64,000 bases of DNA from Flavobacterium fontis (GTDB lineage: Bacteria; Bacteroidota; Bacteroidia; Flavobacteriales; Flavobacteriaceae): contig NZ_FQVQ01000001.1 in assembly GCF_900129405.1 (NCBI RefSeq), positions 1 through 64,000 of the forward strand. The letters run 5' to 3'. Each line of letters starts with the position of its first letter. The first letter of the stretch is position 1. The translations under genes and the position numbers were made by a program. Positions 44,398 to 53,369 of the stretch are shown in pieces. The notes beneath the pieces were generated by a model, which ran no database searches, had not been told where the DNA came from, and was given only the letters and a program-made list of their open reading frames with translations.

Positions 44398-46083
44398 TTA
44401 TTCTTTGCTTTCAATTTTAGCCCAGGTGTCCCGAAGGCCGACCGTTTTGTTAAAAATTAACTTTTCAGGGGTTGAATCGGTATCGACACAAAAATACCCT
44501 AAGCGCTGAAATTGATACGACGTTCCGGGTTGCGCTTGATGAAGACTCGGTTCCAAATATCCGGTGATCACTTGCAACGAATTGGGATTGATATAGGTTT
44601 TAAAATCCACTTCCTTGTCGCCATCGGGGTTTTCATGCGTAAAAAGACGATCGTAAATGCGAACTTCTGCGGGTAAAGCGTGCTGAATAGACACCCAATG
44701 GATGGTTCCTTTTACTTTACGCATACTTGCTTCGGTTCCGCTTCCCGATTTACTATCGGCATCATACGTACAGTGAATTTCTGTTATTTCACCTTGGGCA
44801 TCTTTAATCACTTTTTCACCTTTAATGATGTATGCATTTTTTAAACGTACTTCTGTTCCTAAGGTGAGTCGGAAAAACTTTTTATCGGCTTCTTCTTTAA
44901 AGTCCTCTCTTTCAATATATAACTCTTTGGTAAAAGGAACTTTTCGATAGGTCATTGGATCAGCTTCGGGATTGTTTTCGGCATCCAACCATTCTTCTTG
45001 ACCTTCAGGATAGTTCGTAATTACCAACTTAACAGGATTAAGGACAGCCATTACGCGATCGGAAGTTTTATTCAATTCTTCACGCACACAAAACTCCAAC
45101 AACGAAACATCAATCAAATTGGTACGTTTGGCAATTCCAATCGTTTTCGCAAAGTTTCGAATCGCCATGGGTGGATACCCGCGACGACGCATCCCAGAAA
45201 TGGTACTCATACGGGGATCATCCCAGCCTGAAACATGTTTTTCTTCCACCAATTGAAGTAACTTCCGTTTAGAAACTACGGTATGCGACAAGTTTCTTCG
45301 CGCAAATTCACGTTGCTTCGGACGCACTTTGGTTTCATCATAAATTTGGTCCAAAAACCAATCGTATAATTCGCGATGCGGCAAAAATTCTAAGGTGCAT
45401 AACGAATGAGAAATTTGTTCTAAATAATCGCTTTCCCCATGGGCCCAATCATACATTGGGTAAATACACCAATCGTTACCTGTACGGTGGTGATGTTCAT
45501 GCATAATGCGGTAAATAATCGGATCGCGCATCAACATATTGGAGGAAGTCATATCGATTTTAGCACGAAGCACATGGGTTCCTTTTGGAAATTCACCTTG
45601 TTTCATGCGTGTAAACAAGTCCAAATTCTCTTCGATTGAACGGTTTCGAAAAGGAGAATCTGTACCGGGTTGTGTGGGAGTTCCTTTTTGTTTGGCCATT
45701 TCTTCCGAAGTTTGGCTATCAACATAGGCTTTCCCTTTTTGGATCAATGCTACCGCCCAATCATACAATTGTTGGAAATAATCAGAGGCATAACACTCGC
45801 GATCCCATTGGAATCCAAGCCATTGCACATCGCGTTTAATGGCATCAACATATTCTTGTTCCTCTTTGGAAGGATTGGTATCATCAAAACGCAAATTAAC
45901 GGGCGCATTATAGTCCAAACCTAAGCCAAAATTCAAACAAATCGCACTGGCATGACCCACATGCAAATAGCCATTGGGTTCGGGTGGAAAACGAAAGCGA
46001 AGTTTATCTTTTGATAACCCGTTGTTTAAATCGTCTTCAATGATTTGCTCGATAAAATTGAGTGATTTTTCCTCGGTAGACAT
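44398..46083 (-). CDS. glnS: Glutamine-tRNA ligase
   Basis: Charges tRNA-Gln directly with glutamine. The 561 residues are typical for the bacterial enzyme without a C-terminal YqeY fusion. The class I signature reads PPEPNGYLHVGHA (HVGH at 41-44), and the KMSKS-type loop is VVSKRKLLQLV. The C-terminal anticodon-binding beta barrels are complete (GYFCVDTDSTPEKLIFNKTV). It is divergent from folB. Confidence 0.97.
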   Translation of the reverse strand: MSTEEKSLNFIEQIIEDDLNNGLSKDKLRFRFPPEPNGYLHVGHASAICLNFGLGLDYNAPVNLRFDDTNPSKEEQEYVDAIKRDVQWLGFQWDRECYASDYFQQLYDWAVALIQKGKAYVDSQTSEEMAKQKGTPTQPGTDSPFRNRSIEENLDLFTRMKQGEFPKGTHVLRAKIDMTSSNMLMRDPIIYRIMHEHHHRTGNDWCIYPMYDWAHGESDYLEQISHSLCTLEFLPHRELYDWFLDQIYDETKVRPKQREFARRNLSHTVVSKRKLLQLVEEKHVSGWDDPRMSTISGMRRRGYPPMAIRNFAKTIGIAKRTNLIDVSLLEFCVREELNKTSDRVMAVLNPVKLVITNYPEGQEEWLDAENNPEADPMTYRKVPFTKELYIEREDFKEEADKKFFRLTLGTEVRLKNAYIIKGEKVIKDAQGEITEIHCTYDADSKSGSGTEASMRKVKGTIHWVSIQHALPAEVRIYDRLFTHENPDGDKEVDFKTYINPNSLQVITGYLEPSLHQAQPGTSYQFQRLGYFCVDTDSTPEKLIFNKTVGLRDTWAKIESKE

Positions 46084-46102
46084 AGAAATTTCTTAATTTT
46101 AG

Positions 46103-46110
46103 CAAAGATA
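46103..46110 (-). promoter_or_regulatory. Putative -7 promoter core of glnS
   Basis: Reads TATCTTTG on the minus strand, 19 bp upstream of the glnS ATG. Confidence 0.45.
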
Positions 46111-46149
46111 TGTTTAATTCGTCAATTTGAAAATTGGCACCGAAATAAA

Positions 46150-46509
46150 ATGGGAACAATTAAATTACAAAACATCCGCACATTTTCCTTTCACGGTTGT
46201 TTACCAGAAGAAGCAAAAATTGGTAGTGATTATCGGGTAGATTTGGAAGTAAAAACCGATTTACGAAAATCAGCTCAAACCGACGATTTAGCCGATACTG
46301 TTGATTATGTGTTACTTAATCGCATCGTTGTGGAAGAAATGGCGATTCGTTCAAAATTATTAGAACATGTAGCGCAACGGATTATTGAACGTATTTTTAG
46401 AGAAATTCCCTCGGTGTCTCGAATCCTTTTGGCGGTTTCCAAACTGAATCCTCCCATTGGTGGCGATGTTGAAGCGGTCACCATTATCATGGAAGAATAC
46501 CGAAGTTAG
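46150..46509 (+). CDS. folB: Dihydroneopterin aldolase
   Basis: FolB converts 7,8-dihydroneopterin to 6-hydroxymethyl-7,8-dihydropterin in folate synthesis. The 119-residue protein has the conserved FHGCLPEEAKIG segment with the substrate-binding glutamates, TVDYVLLNRIV, and the lysine in VSKLNPPIGGDVE. Length is normal. No other folate gene is adjacent. Confidence 0.93.
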   Translation: MGTIKLQNIRTFSFHGCLPEEAKIGSDYRVDLEVKTDLRKSAQTDDLADTVDYVLLNRIVVEEMAIRSKLLEHVAQRIIERIFREIPSVSRILLAVSKLNPPIGGDVEAVTIIMEEYRS

Positions 46510-46551
46510 GAGTAAATAAGTTTGATTTGCACTACAAATTGAAGGCGGGAA

Positions 46552-46584
46552 TTTGGATATTGATTTTTTTTTACTTTATCTTTG
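46552..46584 (+). promoter_or_regulatory. Promoter of tRNA-Cys
   Basis: TTTG (46552-46555), a 21-bp spacer and TATCTTTG (46577-46584) match both elements of the Bacteroidetes promoter. The tRNA begins 17 bp downstream. This is the clearest two-element promoter I see. Confidence 0.65.
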
Positions 46585-46600
46585 CTACCCTTATTAAAAA

Positions 46601-46671
46601 GGCGTCGTGGCCGAGTGGCTAGGCATCGGTCTGCAAAACCGCGTACCCCGGTTCGAATCCGGGCGATGCCT
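46601..46671 (+). tRNA. tRNA-Cys (anticodon GCA)
   Basis: A 71-nt cloverleaf: acceptor GGCGTCG pairs with CGATGCC (one G-U pair), anticodon loop CTGCAAA contains GCA, T arm CCCGG-TTCGAAT-CCGGG, discriminator T. The CCA end is not encoded. Confidence 0.95.
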
Positions 46672-46678
46672 CTACCTT

Positions 46679-46710
46679 AAAAACCTCTCAGTATTGGGAG
46701 GTTTTTTTTT
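46679..46710 (+). terminator. Intrinsic terminator of tRNA-Cys
   Basis: The pair AAACCTC / GGAGGTTT makes a short stem around TCAGTATTG and is followed by eight or more T. Confidence 0.8.
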
Positions 46711-46808
46711 ATGAAAATAAATGACAAAAAAGTAGATTTAGTGTATTTAAAACGTAAGGCAAGCAATTTCTAAATAAAAAAGAATTGATTTTAGTAAACA
46801 AATTTTTA

Positions 46809-47462
46809 CTATAAAATGGTTATTAAGACTGGAGTGAATTTACAAAAAAAACCATTTAAACTTATACCTAATCTTACTTTTAAATCAGTAATCAATAAGT
46901 CATCTCCTTTTCTAGCATATCTATTGATTTGTTCAAATGCAGCTTTTGTAATTGTATTTCCTTGAACGACAATGGCTTTTTGACCGGGTATTCTAATAGT
47001 AAATTCGAGAACAATAAACTTAAAATCAAGATTTTTATCTTCAAAAAATACACGAACTACTGCATCTTTCAAATTGTTCTTACTCATCCGTAAAATAGGG
47101 TCTTTATTAAAGTTTAATGAAGTCAGTTGGAGAGGAATATTTTTAATTTTATATACAAAAACTTCTACTTTTTTGGTTTTATTTTTTAAAACTATTTGAA
47201 CAGAAACATTGAGTTCTGTACCGGCACCAGGGTTAATTTCAAATGTATTTTTTGAAGTTGATTTTAGGCCTAATCCTGAAACAGAAAATGACAACGAATT
47301 GGGTACTTCGATACTAAATTTATTAGACAATCCACGATAAACAACACGACAATCTTGGTTTACGATCCATTCCGAAGTGTGTTTAATGACCGACAAAGTA
47401 TCCTTTTGTGCGAAACTAAAAAAGGATATAAAAAGAAAGAAACTATTTAGAATTCGTGGCAT
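46809..47462 (-). CDS. Exported protein with GldM-C-like domain
   Basis: A protein of about 217 residues from the ATG at 47462, with a signal peptide (ILNSFFLFISFFSFAQ). The segment CRVVYRGLSNKFSIEVPN and the following INPGAGTELNVSVQI strongly resemble the C-terminal Ig-like domain of GldM (type IX secretion/gliding). No GldM N-terminal part or other gld gene is present here. The coding sequence is visibly more AT-rich than most neighbours. Its start overlaps the LysE gene by 20 bp, so coupled translation is possible. Confidence 0.75.
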   Translation of the reverse strand: MPRILNSFFLFISFFSFAQKDTLSVIKHTSEWIVNQDCRVVYRGLSNKFSIEVPNSLSFSVSGLGLKSTSKNTFEINPGAGTELNVSVQIVLKNKTKKVEVFVYKIKNIPLQLTSLNFNKDPILRMSKNNLKDAVVRVFFEDKNLDFKFIVLEFTIRIPGQKAIVVQGNTITKAAFEQINRYARKGDDLLITDLKVRLGISLNGFFCKFTPVLITIL

Positions 47463-48153
47463 TTTCAAGCGTTTTACCAATTCCTAATTGTTGTTCGATC
47501 ATCTTTTTTTCGTTGGGGAAAAACCCTTGAACGATTAAAAAACTACCGAATATCATTAGGATAACGCTAATTACCCGCTTAATCTTATAAATATTATTGG
47601 GAGTTAGTCTGGATTTCAATTGTTTGGCTACCATTATTTTTAAAATATCTACCGCAAAATAGGTCAGAATAATAACTGCGATAAATAAAACAATTCGATC
47701 GGTTTCCATATTCAATTTAGGGCCAAATACGATGATAATTCCCATCCAAAAAGCAAGAACCCCAATATTGATAAAATTCAAAAAGAACCCTTTAAAGAAT
47801 AATCCTAAATAATTGTTTTTAGGAATATTATCTTCCTCTACTTGTTCTTCATCCCGTTTTTTTAAGAAATCTTTTTTCTCTTTGATAAAAGAAATTATAC
47901 CGTACGTAAGCATGATAACTCCACCAAAAATAAACAAGGCAGGATCATCTTTTAGGCGTTCAAGAATTTGATTGGTACTAAAGTAAGCGATTAAAATAAA
48001 AACTAAATCACCAAAAACCACTCCAGCATCAAACACCATCGCCGCACGAAAACCCTTGGTAATACTCGTTTCTAGTAAAACAAAAAAAACTGGCCCAATG
48101 GTAAAGGCAAGTAAAAATCCCCAGGGTATGGCCGCTAAAATATCGTTGAGCAT
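47443..48153 (-). CDS. LysE family transporter
   Basis: A 236-residue membrane protein with six predicted helices, for example IPWGFLLAFTIGPVFFVLLETSIT and VVFGDLVFILIAYFST. The GPVFF and MVFDAGVVFGD segments are typical of LysE/RhtB exporters, which move amino acids or related solutes out of the cell. An unusual loop between helices 3 and 4 is rich in charged residues (KEKKDFLKKRDEEQVEEDN). The exported substrate is not evident. Confidence 0.9.
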   Translation of the reverse strand: MLNDILAAIPWGFLLAFTIGPVFFVLLETSITKGFRAAMVFDAGVVFGDLVFILIAYFSTNQILERLKDDPALFIFGGVIMLTYGIISFIKEKKDFLKKRDEEQVEEDNIPKNNYLGLFFKGFFLNFINIGVLAFWMGIIIVFGPKLNMETDRIVLFIAVIILTYFAVDILKIMVAKQLKSRLTPNNIYKIKRVISVILMIFGSFLIVQGFFPNEKKMIEQQLGIGKTLENATNSK

Positions 48154-48213
48154 GGCTTAATTCACTTAAAAAGTAAAGGTATTCTTTTTCCCAGAAAAAG
48201 CAAATTCCCTTAC

Positions 48214-48879
48214 CTATTTCGCTTGACGAATGGTCCCACCAGCGATGGTTTTCTCATTAATTTGCTTTGGATTGCCATAAACAACAATAGTCCCGCCAGC
48301 CCGAATTTTAGCATCTACCCATTCAGAAGCATAAATTTCAGCCTCTCCACCGGCATTACCTGTAATTGTGGTTTGCTCAGTACGTAAATCTTTTGCTTCA
48401 TACTGTCCTCCTGAATTAACAATCACCTCCTGGGTTTTGGCAGATCCCTGTAGTTCTACGATCGATCCATTGGCGGTGCGGGCTGTTAATTTGGAAACTT
48501 CTAACTTTAATTTTACCTGTGAACCTTCTTTAGCAATGACTTCAAAAAACGTAGATTTTATAACTGTTTCACCACCAATATGCGAACCTTCATTGGCTTC
48601 TACGGCTTCTAATTGGGTATAATACACAGTCGCTGAAACCGATTCACCCGACAACATTTTGGTTAAAGGCATTCTAATTTTTAATTCCCCATTGCGATTG
48701 ACAACTTCTACCGAAGAAGCTTCTTTACCGGTGAGTACCACTTTATCCTCTTTTCCGGGAATTAATAAAACATCAATTTGATCAAATGCGGTCACTTTGG
48801 TAAAATCACCGACTTTTTTTTCGATCTGTGCATTCGCAATCGATACACAAACGAAAACGAAAAGAATCCATTTTTTCAT
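48214..48879 (-). CDS. Head-GIN (DUF2807) exported protein
   Basis: A protein of about 221 residues from the ATG at 48879 with a signal peptide (WILFVFVCVSIANAQ). The repetitive beta-helical body (VEANEGSHIGGE, TGNAGGEAEIYASEWVDAKI, RAGGTIVVYGNPKQI) is typical of the DUF2807 / head-GIN family, which is widespread in Bacteroidetes and of unknown function. It lies 27 bp after rnr. Confidence 0.88.
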   Translation of the reverse strand: MKKWILFVFVCVSIANAQIEKKVGDFTKVTAFDQIDVLLIPGKEDKVVLTGKEASSVEVVNRNGELKIRMPLTKMLSGESVSATVYYTQLEAVEANEGSHIGGETVIKSTFFEVIAKEGSQVKLKLEVSKLTARTANGSIVELQGSAKTQEVIVNSGGQYEAKDLRTEQTTITGNAGGEAEIYASEWVDAKIRAGGTIVVYGNPKQINEKTIAGGTIRQAK

Positions 48880-48918
48880 TACTGTAAACATTTATAATAA
48901 AACGAAGCTTTACAAGAA

Positions 48919-51099
48919 TTATTCCTTTTTCCGTAAATAGGTAAAATCTAATTGTTTTTTAACTAAATCAGCGTTTTTAACTTTCACAAAAACTTCATCA
49001 CCCAATTGCAGCATCCCTTTGTATTGCTCGCCGATATAAGCATATTGTTTTTCATCAAATACATAGTAATCCTCTTTGATATCGCGAATTCGAACCATAC
49101 CTTCACATTTGTTTTCAATGATTTCAACGTAAATTCCCCATTCGGTTACCCCTGAAATAACACCCAAAAACTCTTGATCCATGTGGTCTTTCATGTATTT
49201 GACCTGCATATATTTCACCGAATCGCGTTCAGCATTGGCCGCTAAAATTTCCATATCGGTCGAATGCTCACATTTTTCTTCGAAAGCTTCTTCATCGGCA
49301 CTTTTTCCGCCGTCTAAATAATGCTGCAATAAACGATGCGCCATCACATCAGGATAACGCCGAATGGGCGATGTAAAATGACTGTAATAATCAAACGCAA
49401 GTCCGTAATGCCCAATATTTTCGGTTGAATAACGGGCCTTACTCATCGCTCGAATGGCTAAGGTATCGACTAAATTTTGTTCTTTTCTTCCGTTGACTTC
49501 GGCCAATAAATCATTCAACGATTTAGAAATGGTTTGCTTGGTTTTGAAATTAATCGAATAGCCAAACTTTGAAATCACCGATTGAAGTCCGATTAATTTA
49601 TCTTCATTAGGTTCGTCGTGAATCCTGTAAATAAAGGTTTTCTTTTGTTTGCCAATAAATTCAGCGACTTTTCGATTGGCCAATAACATGAACTCTTCAA
49701 TCAAAAAGTTGGCTTCTTTGGAAACTTTGAAATACACCCCTGTCGGTTCATCATTTTCATCCAAATTAAACTTAACTTCTACTTTATCAAAGGAAATCGC
49801 CCCTGCTGCCATGCGTTTTTGACGTAAAATTTTTGCCAACTCATGCAAGGTTAAAACCGCATCAACTATAGGAGCCGGTACTTGATAATCCTTTCCTGTT
49901 AACGAAGTTTTCGCGGGAATAATATCCGATTTTGTCTCAATAATATGTTGGGCTTCTTCGTAGGCAAAGCGCTGATCAGAGTAAATCACCGTTCGACCAA
50001 ACCATTGATTCACCAATTCGGCTTTGGTATTTAATTCAAACACTGCCGAAAACGTATATTTTTCCTCATGGGGACGCAACGAACAAGCAAAATTGGATAA
50101 CACTTCGGGCAACATCGGAACCACACGATCGACTAAATAGACTGAAGTAGCTCGTTTATAGGCTTCTTCGTCCAAAATCGTTCCTTCTTTTACATAATGG
50201 GAAACATCGGCAATATGAATTCCAATTTCATAATTTCCATTGTCAAGTACTTGAAACGACAACGCGTCATCAAAGTCTTTAGCATCGCGCGGGTCAATGG
50301 TAAAGGTAAGTATACCGCGCATATCACGGCGTTTTGCAATTTCATCGGCGGTGATTGAAGTATCAATTTTATTCGCAAAAGCTTCTACTTCAATGGGAAA
50401 ATCGTAGGGTAACCCGTATTCGGCTAAAATAGCATGAATCTCAGTATCGTGTTCCCCAGGTTTACCCAAAACTTTGATTACCGAACCAAAAGGGGAATCG
50501 GCTTTTTTGGGCCAATCTTCTAGACGAACTAACACTACGTCACCGTGTTGCGCTTCGTTTAATTTATTTTTTGGAATAAAAATATCGGTATACATTTTTG
50601 GATTGGCCGTGGTGACAAAACCAAAATTCTTTTGCACATCAACTACGCCCACAAATTCCATTTTAGCGCGTTCGAGTATTTCTACCACTTCTGCTTCAGG
50701 CTTTCGCGAAGCCCGTTTGTTGTAGACATACACTTTTACCCGATCGCCGTGCAATGCGTGATTTAAGTTGATAAACGGAATAAATACATCGTCTTCTAAT
50801 TCATCGCAAATAAAATACGCTGTTTTTCGCGTGGTCATATCGATAGTCCCTTCGTAGTATTCCTGATGGTCGGAGGGAATCAGGTATTTTCCAGGTTCGA
50901 CTTCAGTGATTACCTTTTGCGAAGCTAAAATTTTTAAGTCCTTTATAATTTCATTGCGACTTTTGGTGTCATCAAGCTCTAAAATAGCGGCAATTTGTTT
51001 GTAGTTAAAAGGTTTATTCGGACTTTTCGACAGGATTTTAAAGATTTTCTCGGAAAAAGTTTTATTCTTTTTCCCAAGATTTTTTCGGTTTCTTGGCAT
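48919..51099 (-). CDS. rnr: Ribonuclease R
   Basis: RNase R degrades structured RNA from the 3' end. The 726-residue protein has an N-terminal helix-turn-helix region, cold-shock domains (YEGTIDMTTRKTAYFI and MEFVGVVDVQKNFGFV), the RNB catalytic domain with the acidic cluster TIDPRDAKDFDDALS, and a C-terminal S1 domain (FLGVISGVTEWGIYVEI). Length is normal. It points away from the putative origin. Confidence 0.96.
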   Translation of the reverse strand: MPRNRKNLGKKNKTFSEKIFKILSKSPNKPFNYKQIAAILELDDTKSRNEIIKDLKILASQKVITEVEPGKYLIPSDHQEYYEGTIDMTTRKTAYFICDELEDDVFIPFINLNHALHGDRVKVYVYNKRASRKPEAEVVEILERAKMEFVGVVDVQKNFGFVTTANPKMYTDIFIPKNKLNEAQHGDVVLVRLEDWPKKADSPFGSVIKVLGKPGEHDTEIHAILAEYGLPYDFPIEVEAFANKIDTSITADEIAKRRDMRGILTFTIDPRDAKDFDDALSFQVLDNGNYEIGIHIADVSHYVKEGTILDEEAYKRATSVYLVDRVVPMLPEVLSNFACSLRPHEEKYTFSAVFELNTKAELVNQWFGRTVIYSDQRFAYEEAQHIIETKSDIIPAKTSLTGKDYQVPAPIVDAVLTLHELAKILRQKRMAAGAISFDKVEVKFNLDENDEPTGVYFKVSKEANFLIEEFMLLANRKVAEFIGKQKKTFIYRIHDEPNEDKLIGLQSVISKFGYSINFKTKQTISKSLNDLLAEVNGRKEQNLVDTLAIRAMSKARYSTENIGHYGLAFDYYSHFTSPIRRYPDVMAHRLLQHYLDGGKSADEEAFEEKCEHSTDMEILAANAERDSVKYMQVKYMKDHMDQEFLGVISGVTEWGIYVEIIENKCEGMVRIRDIKEDYYVFDEKQYAYIGEQYKGMLQLGDEVFVKVKNADLVKKQLDFTYLRKKE

Positions 51100-51203
51100 A
51101 CTTCATTTTTCTTTTACGGTTGAAAATTACGAAATCCAATTCAGTTGCTGGGGAAAAAGCCAACATTTAATAGGAAAATAACATATTCAGATTGAAAAAC
51201 AAC

Positions 51204-51211
51204 TACCTTTG
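51204..51211 (+). promoter_or_regulatory. Putative -7 promoter core of the DUF2007 gene
   Basis: TACCTTTG ends 21 bp before the ATG at 51233. It overlaps an in-frame TTG at 51209 and so supports the shorter protein. Confidence 0.45.
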
Positions 51212-51232
51212 AGTACCCAAAATCAGTCACTT

Positions 51233-51466
51233 ATGAAAGATTTTATTACCGTTGCCATCTTTCATTTACCGCAAGAAACCTATATTTTAAAAACCCTCTT
51301 GGACCGAGAAAACATTCCTCATTTTTTTGAAAACGAAACGATTGTTTCCGTTGATCCCTTTGCCAGTATAGCTTTAGGAGGCATTCGACTCAAAGTACAT
51401 CCCAACGATACTGCACGCGTTCAAGCCCTTATCGACCATTTAAACAATCCGCTTCATATCGTTTAA
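51233..51466 (+). CDS. DUF2007 family protein
   Basis: A 77-residue protein from the ATG at 51233. The sequence IFHLPQETYILKTLLDRENIPHFFENE, followed by GGIRLKVHPNDTARVQALI, fits DUF2007, a small family annotated as putative signal-transducing proteins with an ACT-like fold. No partner is known. It is the last gene before the putative origin. Confidence 0.85.
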   Translation: MKDFITVAIFHLPQETYILKTLLDRENIPHFFENETIVSVDPFASIALGGIRLKVHPNDTARVQALIDHLNNPLHIV

Positions 51467-51986
51467 CGTTTTTTAAAAACAGTCAAGTTTTCAACACCTT
51501 TTAAAAACAACAAAAATCATTTTTTAAATTTTTTAAAATTTATGATGGTTATTATAGGGTGTTGATAAGGGGTAAAACTTTTTGCCTTTTTATTTTTTCA
51601 AAAAGTTATGGAAAATTATACCGCTTTATGAACAACTTTTCAAAAACCTAATCGGCTCAAAATGATGAAATTTTTAGATTTTATTAACAGCTGTCAACAA
51701 TTCAATTCCTAGCTTTTTTTCGCATAACTTTTTATCCTAAAAACTGTTGAAAACCTATTTTTTGATGTCAATAATTTTCCAAAAAAAAGGCAAAACTTTC
51801 ATTGGATTTCTCCTCGAAATTTTTGCTTATAAAAATTAAGTTTCCGTTTCAAAAAACTTCTGATTTTCTATTCAAAATTATCAACAACAAATGTTAATTT
51901 AAAGTTAACTGAAAATCAGGCTATTGTAAAATGATATCAACATTGTTAAAAAAATAATTTTTAAAACATTGATAATCAATGAAATA
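51467..51986. other. Candidate replication origin (oriC): AT-rich region with DnaA-box-like nonamers
   Basis: This 520-bp stretch carries no supported gene. TTATCAACA, one mismatch from the DnaA box TTATCCACA, occurs at 51878-51886 and, inverted, at 51560-51568. Related nonamers: TTTTCAACA at 51488-51496 and inverted at 51745-51753; TTATGAACA at 51626-51634; TTATTAACA at 51681-51689; ATATCAACA at 51934-51942. Two pure A/T tracts (51519-51543 and 51946-51966) could be unwinding elements, and CATTGATAATCAATG at 51967-51981 is a palindrome. Gene direction switches here. There is no dnaA nearby. Confidence 0.55.
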
Positions 51987-52511
51987 CTAAAATTTCATTT
52001 TTTCATGAAAGGCTTTAATGTCTTGATTTAGAATTTGATAATCCAACTTTCCTTGTTGCTTTTTTAAATGCTCCAAAATCACAAAACTCCGCTCAATTTT
52101 TAGCTGCGAACTTTTTATTTTGTTTATTACATGAAGCAGCGAACGTTGTTTCCCAGGCGTTAACTGATGAAACCAATCACTTCCCTCCGGATCACTGGCT
52201 AAAACTTCTTGAAATTCCTCCGAAATCGGCATGCCATACGTCGAATCATCGGGCGCTAAATGGACAGTCAATACTTCCCCAATAGACCACTTTTGTTTTT
52301 TCACCAAAGGTTGGTTGAATAAGATAAAATACATACCCGATTTTTGTAACAAGGCCGAATGCAACCTTACCGTCTGATTTATAGTACAAATCACTCGTTT
52401 GTCTTTACTTATGTTGAGCATGTTTTGATATACTTCCTCTGGGATTTTAACGTGAGGGCCATAGCCAATGGCGTGATCCTTAAACGTTTCCAAAATTGTT
52501 TCGAATTCCAT
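51987..52511 (-). CDS. YdeI/OmdA-like protein with DUF1905-type N-terminus
   Basis: A 174-residue protein. The N-terminal half (FETILETFKDHAIGYGPHVKIPEEVYQ, TVRLHSALLQKSGMYFILFNQPLVKKQKWSIGEVLTVHLAPDD) fits the DUF1905 beta-barrel domain. The C-terminal FHQLTPGKQRSLLHVINKIKSSQLKIERSFVILEHL fits the bacteriocin-protection / OmdA helices. Function is unknown. It borders the putative origin and is divergent from rpiB. Confidence 0.78.
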   Translation of the reverse strand: MEFETILETFKDHAIGYGPHVKIPEEVYQNMLNISKDKRVICTINQTVRLHSALLQKSGMYFILFNQPLVKKQKWSIGEVLTVHLAPDDSTYGMPISEEFQEVLASDPEGSDWFHQLTPGKQRSLLHVINKIKSSQLKIERSFVILEHLKKQQGKLDYQILNQDIKAFHEKMKF

Positions 52512-52527
52512 GTCGTAAAGTTTTTAA

Positions 52528-52535
52528 CAAATATA
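52528..52535 (-). promoter_or_regulatory. Putative -7 promoter core of the YdeI/OmdA-like gene
   Basis: Reads TATATTTG on the minus strand, 16 bp upstream of the ATG at 52511, in the divergent intergenic region. Confidence 0.45.
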
Positions 52536-52558
52536 ACCCGTAGCGCGCATTTATTTCC

Positions 52559-52566
52559 TAACTTTG
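52559..52566 (+). promoter_or_regulatory. Putative -7 promoter core of rpiB
   Basis: TAACTTTG lies 38 bp upstream of the rpiB ATG at 52605. Confidence 0.4.
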
Positions 52567-52604
52567 TTCAACGATTTATAAGACCTAAATACAACGATTC
52601 CCTC

Positions 52605-53036
52605 ATGCGCATTTCAATAGGAAACGACCACGCCGGACCCGATTACAAAAAAGCGATTGTTCATTGGTTACAAAACCAAGGCCATGAAGTAATCAATCAC
52701 GGTACCGATACCGAAGCCAGTGTAGATTATCCCGATTTTGGTCATCCCGTGGCACTCGATGTTGCTGAAGGCCGCGCCGATTTCGGAATCGTTATTTGTG
52801 GTTCGGGTAATGGGATCAACATGACGGTTAATAAGCACCAAGCCATTCGCTCAGCCTTGTGTTGGACCAAAGAAATTGCAGCCTTAGCCCGGCAACACAA
52901 TGATGCCAATATCATCAGTATTCCCGCCCGATTCACCGCTGTTCCCCAAGCCGTTGAAATGGTGGCTACCTTTCTAGAAACCCCTTTTGAAGGCGGACGA
53001 CATCAAAACCGCGTACAAAAAATAGCCTGTTCCTAA
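52605..53036 (+). CDS. rpiB: Ribose 5-phosphate isomerase B
   Basis: Interconverts ribose 5-phosphate and ribulose 5-phosphate in the pentose phosphate pathway. The product has 143 residues from the ATG at 52605 (MRISIGNDHAGPDYKKAIV). The frame stays open upstream into the divergent gene, but that part is not homologous in style. Active-site segments are GNDHAG and IVICGSGNGI with the catalytic cysteine. C-terminal HNDANIISIPARF is typical. Confidence 0.95.
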   Translation: MRISIGNDHAGPDYKKAIVHWLQNQGHEVINHGTDTEASVDYPDFGHPVALDVAEGRADFGIVICGSGNGINMTVNKHQAIRSALCWTKEIAALARQHNDANIISIPARFTAVPQAVEMVATFLETPFEGGRHQNRVQKIACS

Positions 53037-53039
53037 ACC

Positions 53040-53366
53040 ATGTTCAATTCCCTCAAAACCACTCCCGACATCATCCGAGCTACCCGATTTGTGGTGTTAC
53101 TCACTTTATTGTTGGGCACGGGTTTGATGGTATGGTATTATTACAACCCTTGTGGACAGGTTATTTACCTCAGTTTGTTTTACATCATCAGCATGCTGTT
53201 TTTAAACAGTTACTTCGGCATTCGATTGTTGCAACTTTTGTTTACCGAACCTGATCACCGTCAGTCTGTAGCCGGCGCCATAGTGCTGCTACTCACTAAT
53301 ATTCCCGTCGGATATTTTTACATTCAATTGGGATTACAGATTTATCAAAGGTCTTCTCCTGTATAA
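53040..53366 (+). CDS. Small membrane protein after rpiB
   Basis: A 108-residue protein with three predicted membrane helices (FVVLLTLLLGTGLMVWYY, VIYLSLFYIISMLFLNSYF, GAIVLLLTNIPVGYFYIQLGL). I do not recognise the family. It starts 3 bp after rpiB and is probably cotranscribed. A hairpin with a T-run follows at 53435. Confidence 0.75.
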   Translation: MFNSLKTTPDIIRATRFVVLLTLLLGTGLMVWYYYNPCGQVIYLSLFYIISMLFLNSYFGIRLLQLLFTEPDHRQSVAGAIVLLLTNIPVGYFYIQLGLQIYQRSSPV

Positions 53367-53369
53367 TTT

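Noticed and set aside
46601..47480. Genomic island inserted at tRNA-Cys
   Set aside because: No integrase, no direct repeat of the tRNA 3' end, and typical chromosomal genes continue on both sides; only one AT-rich gene is suspicious.
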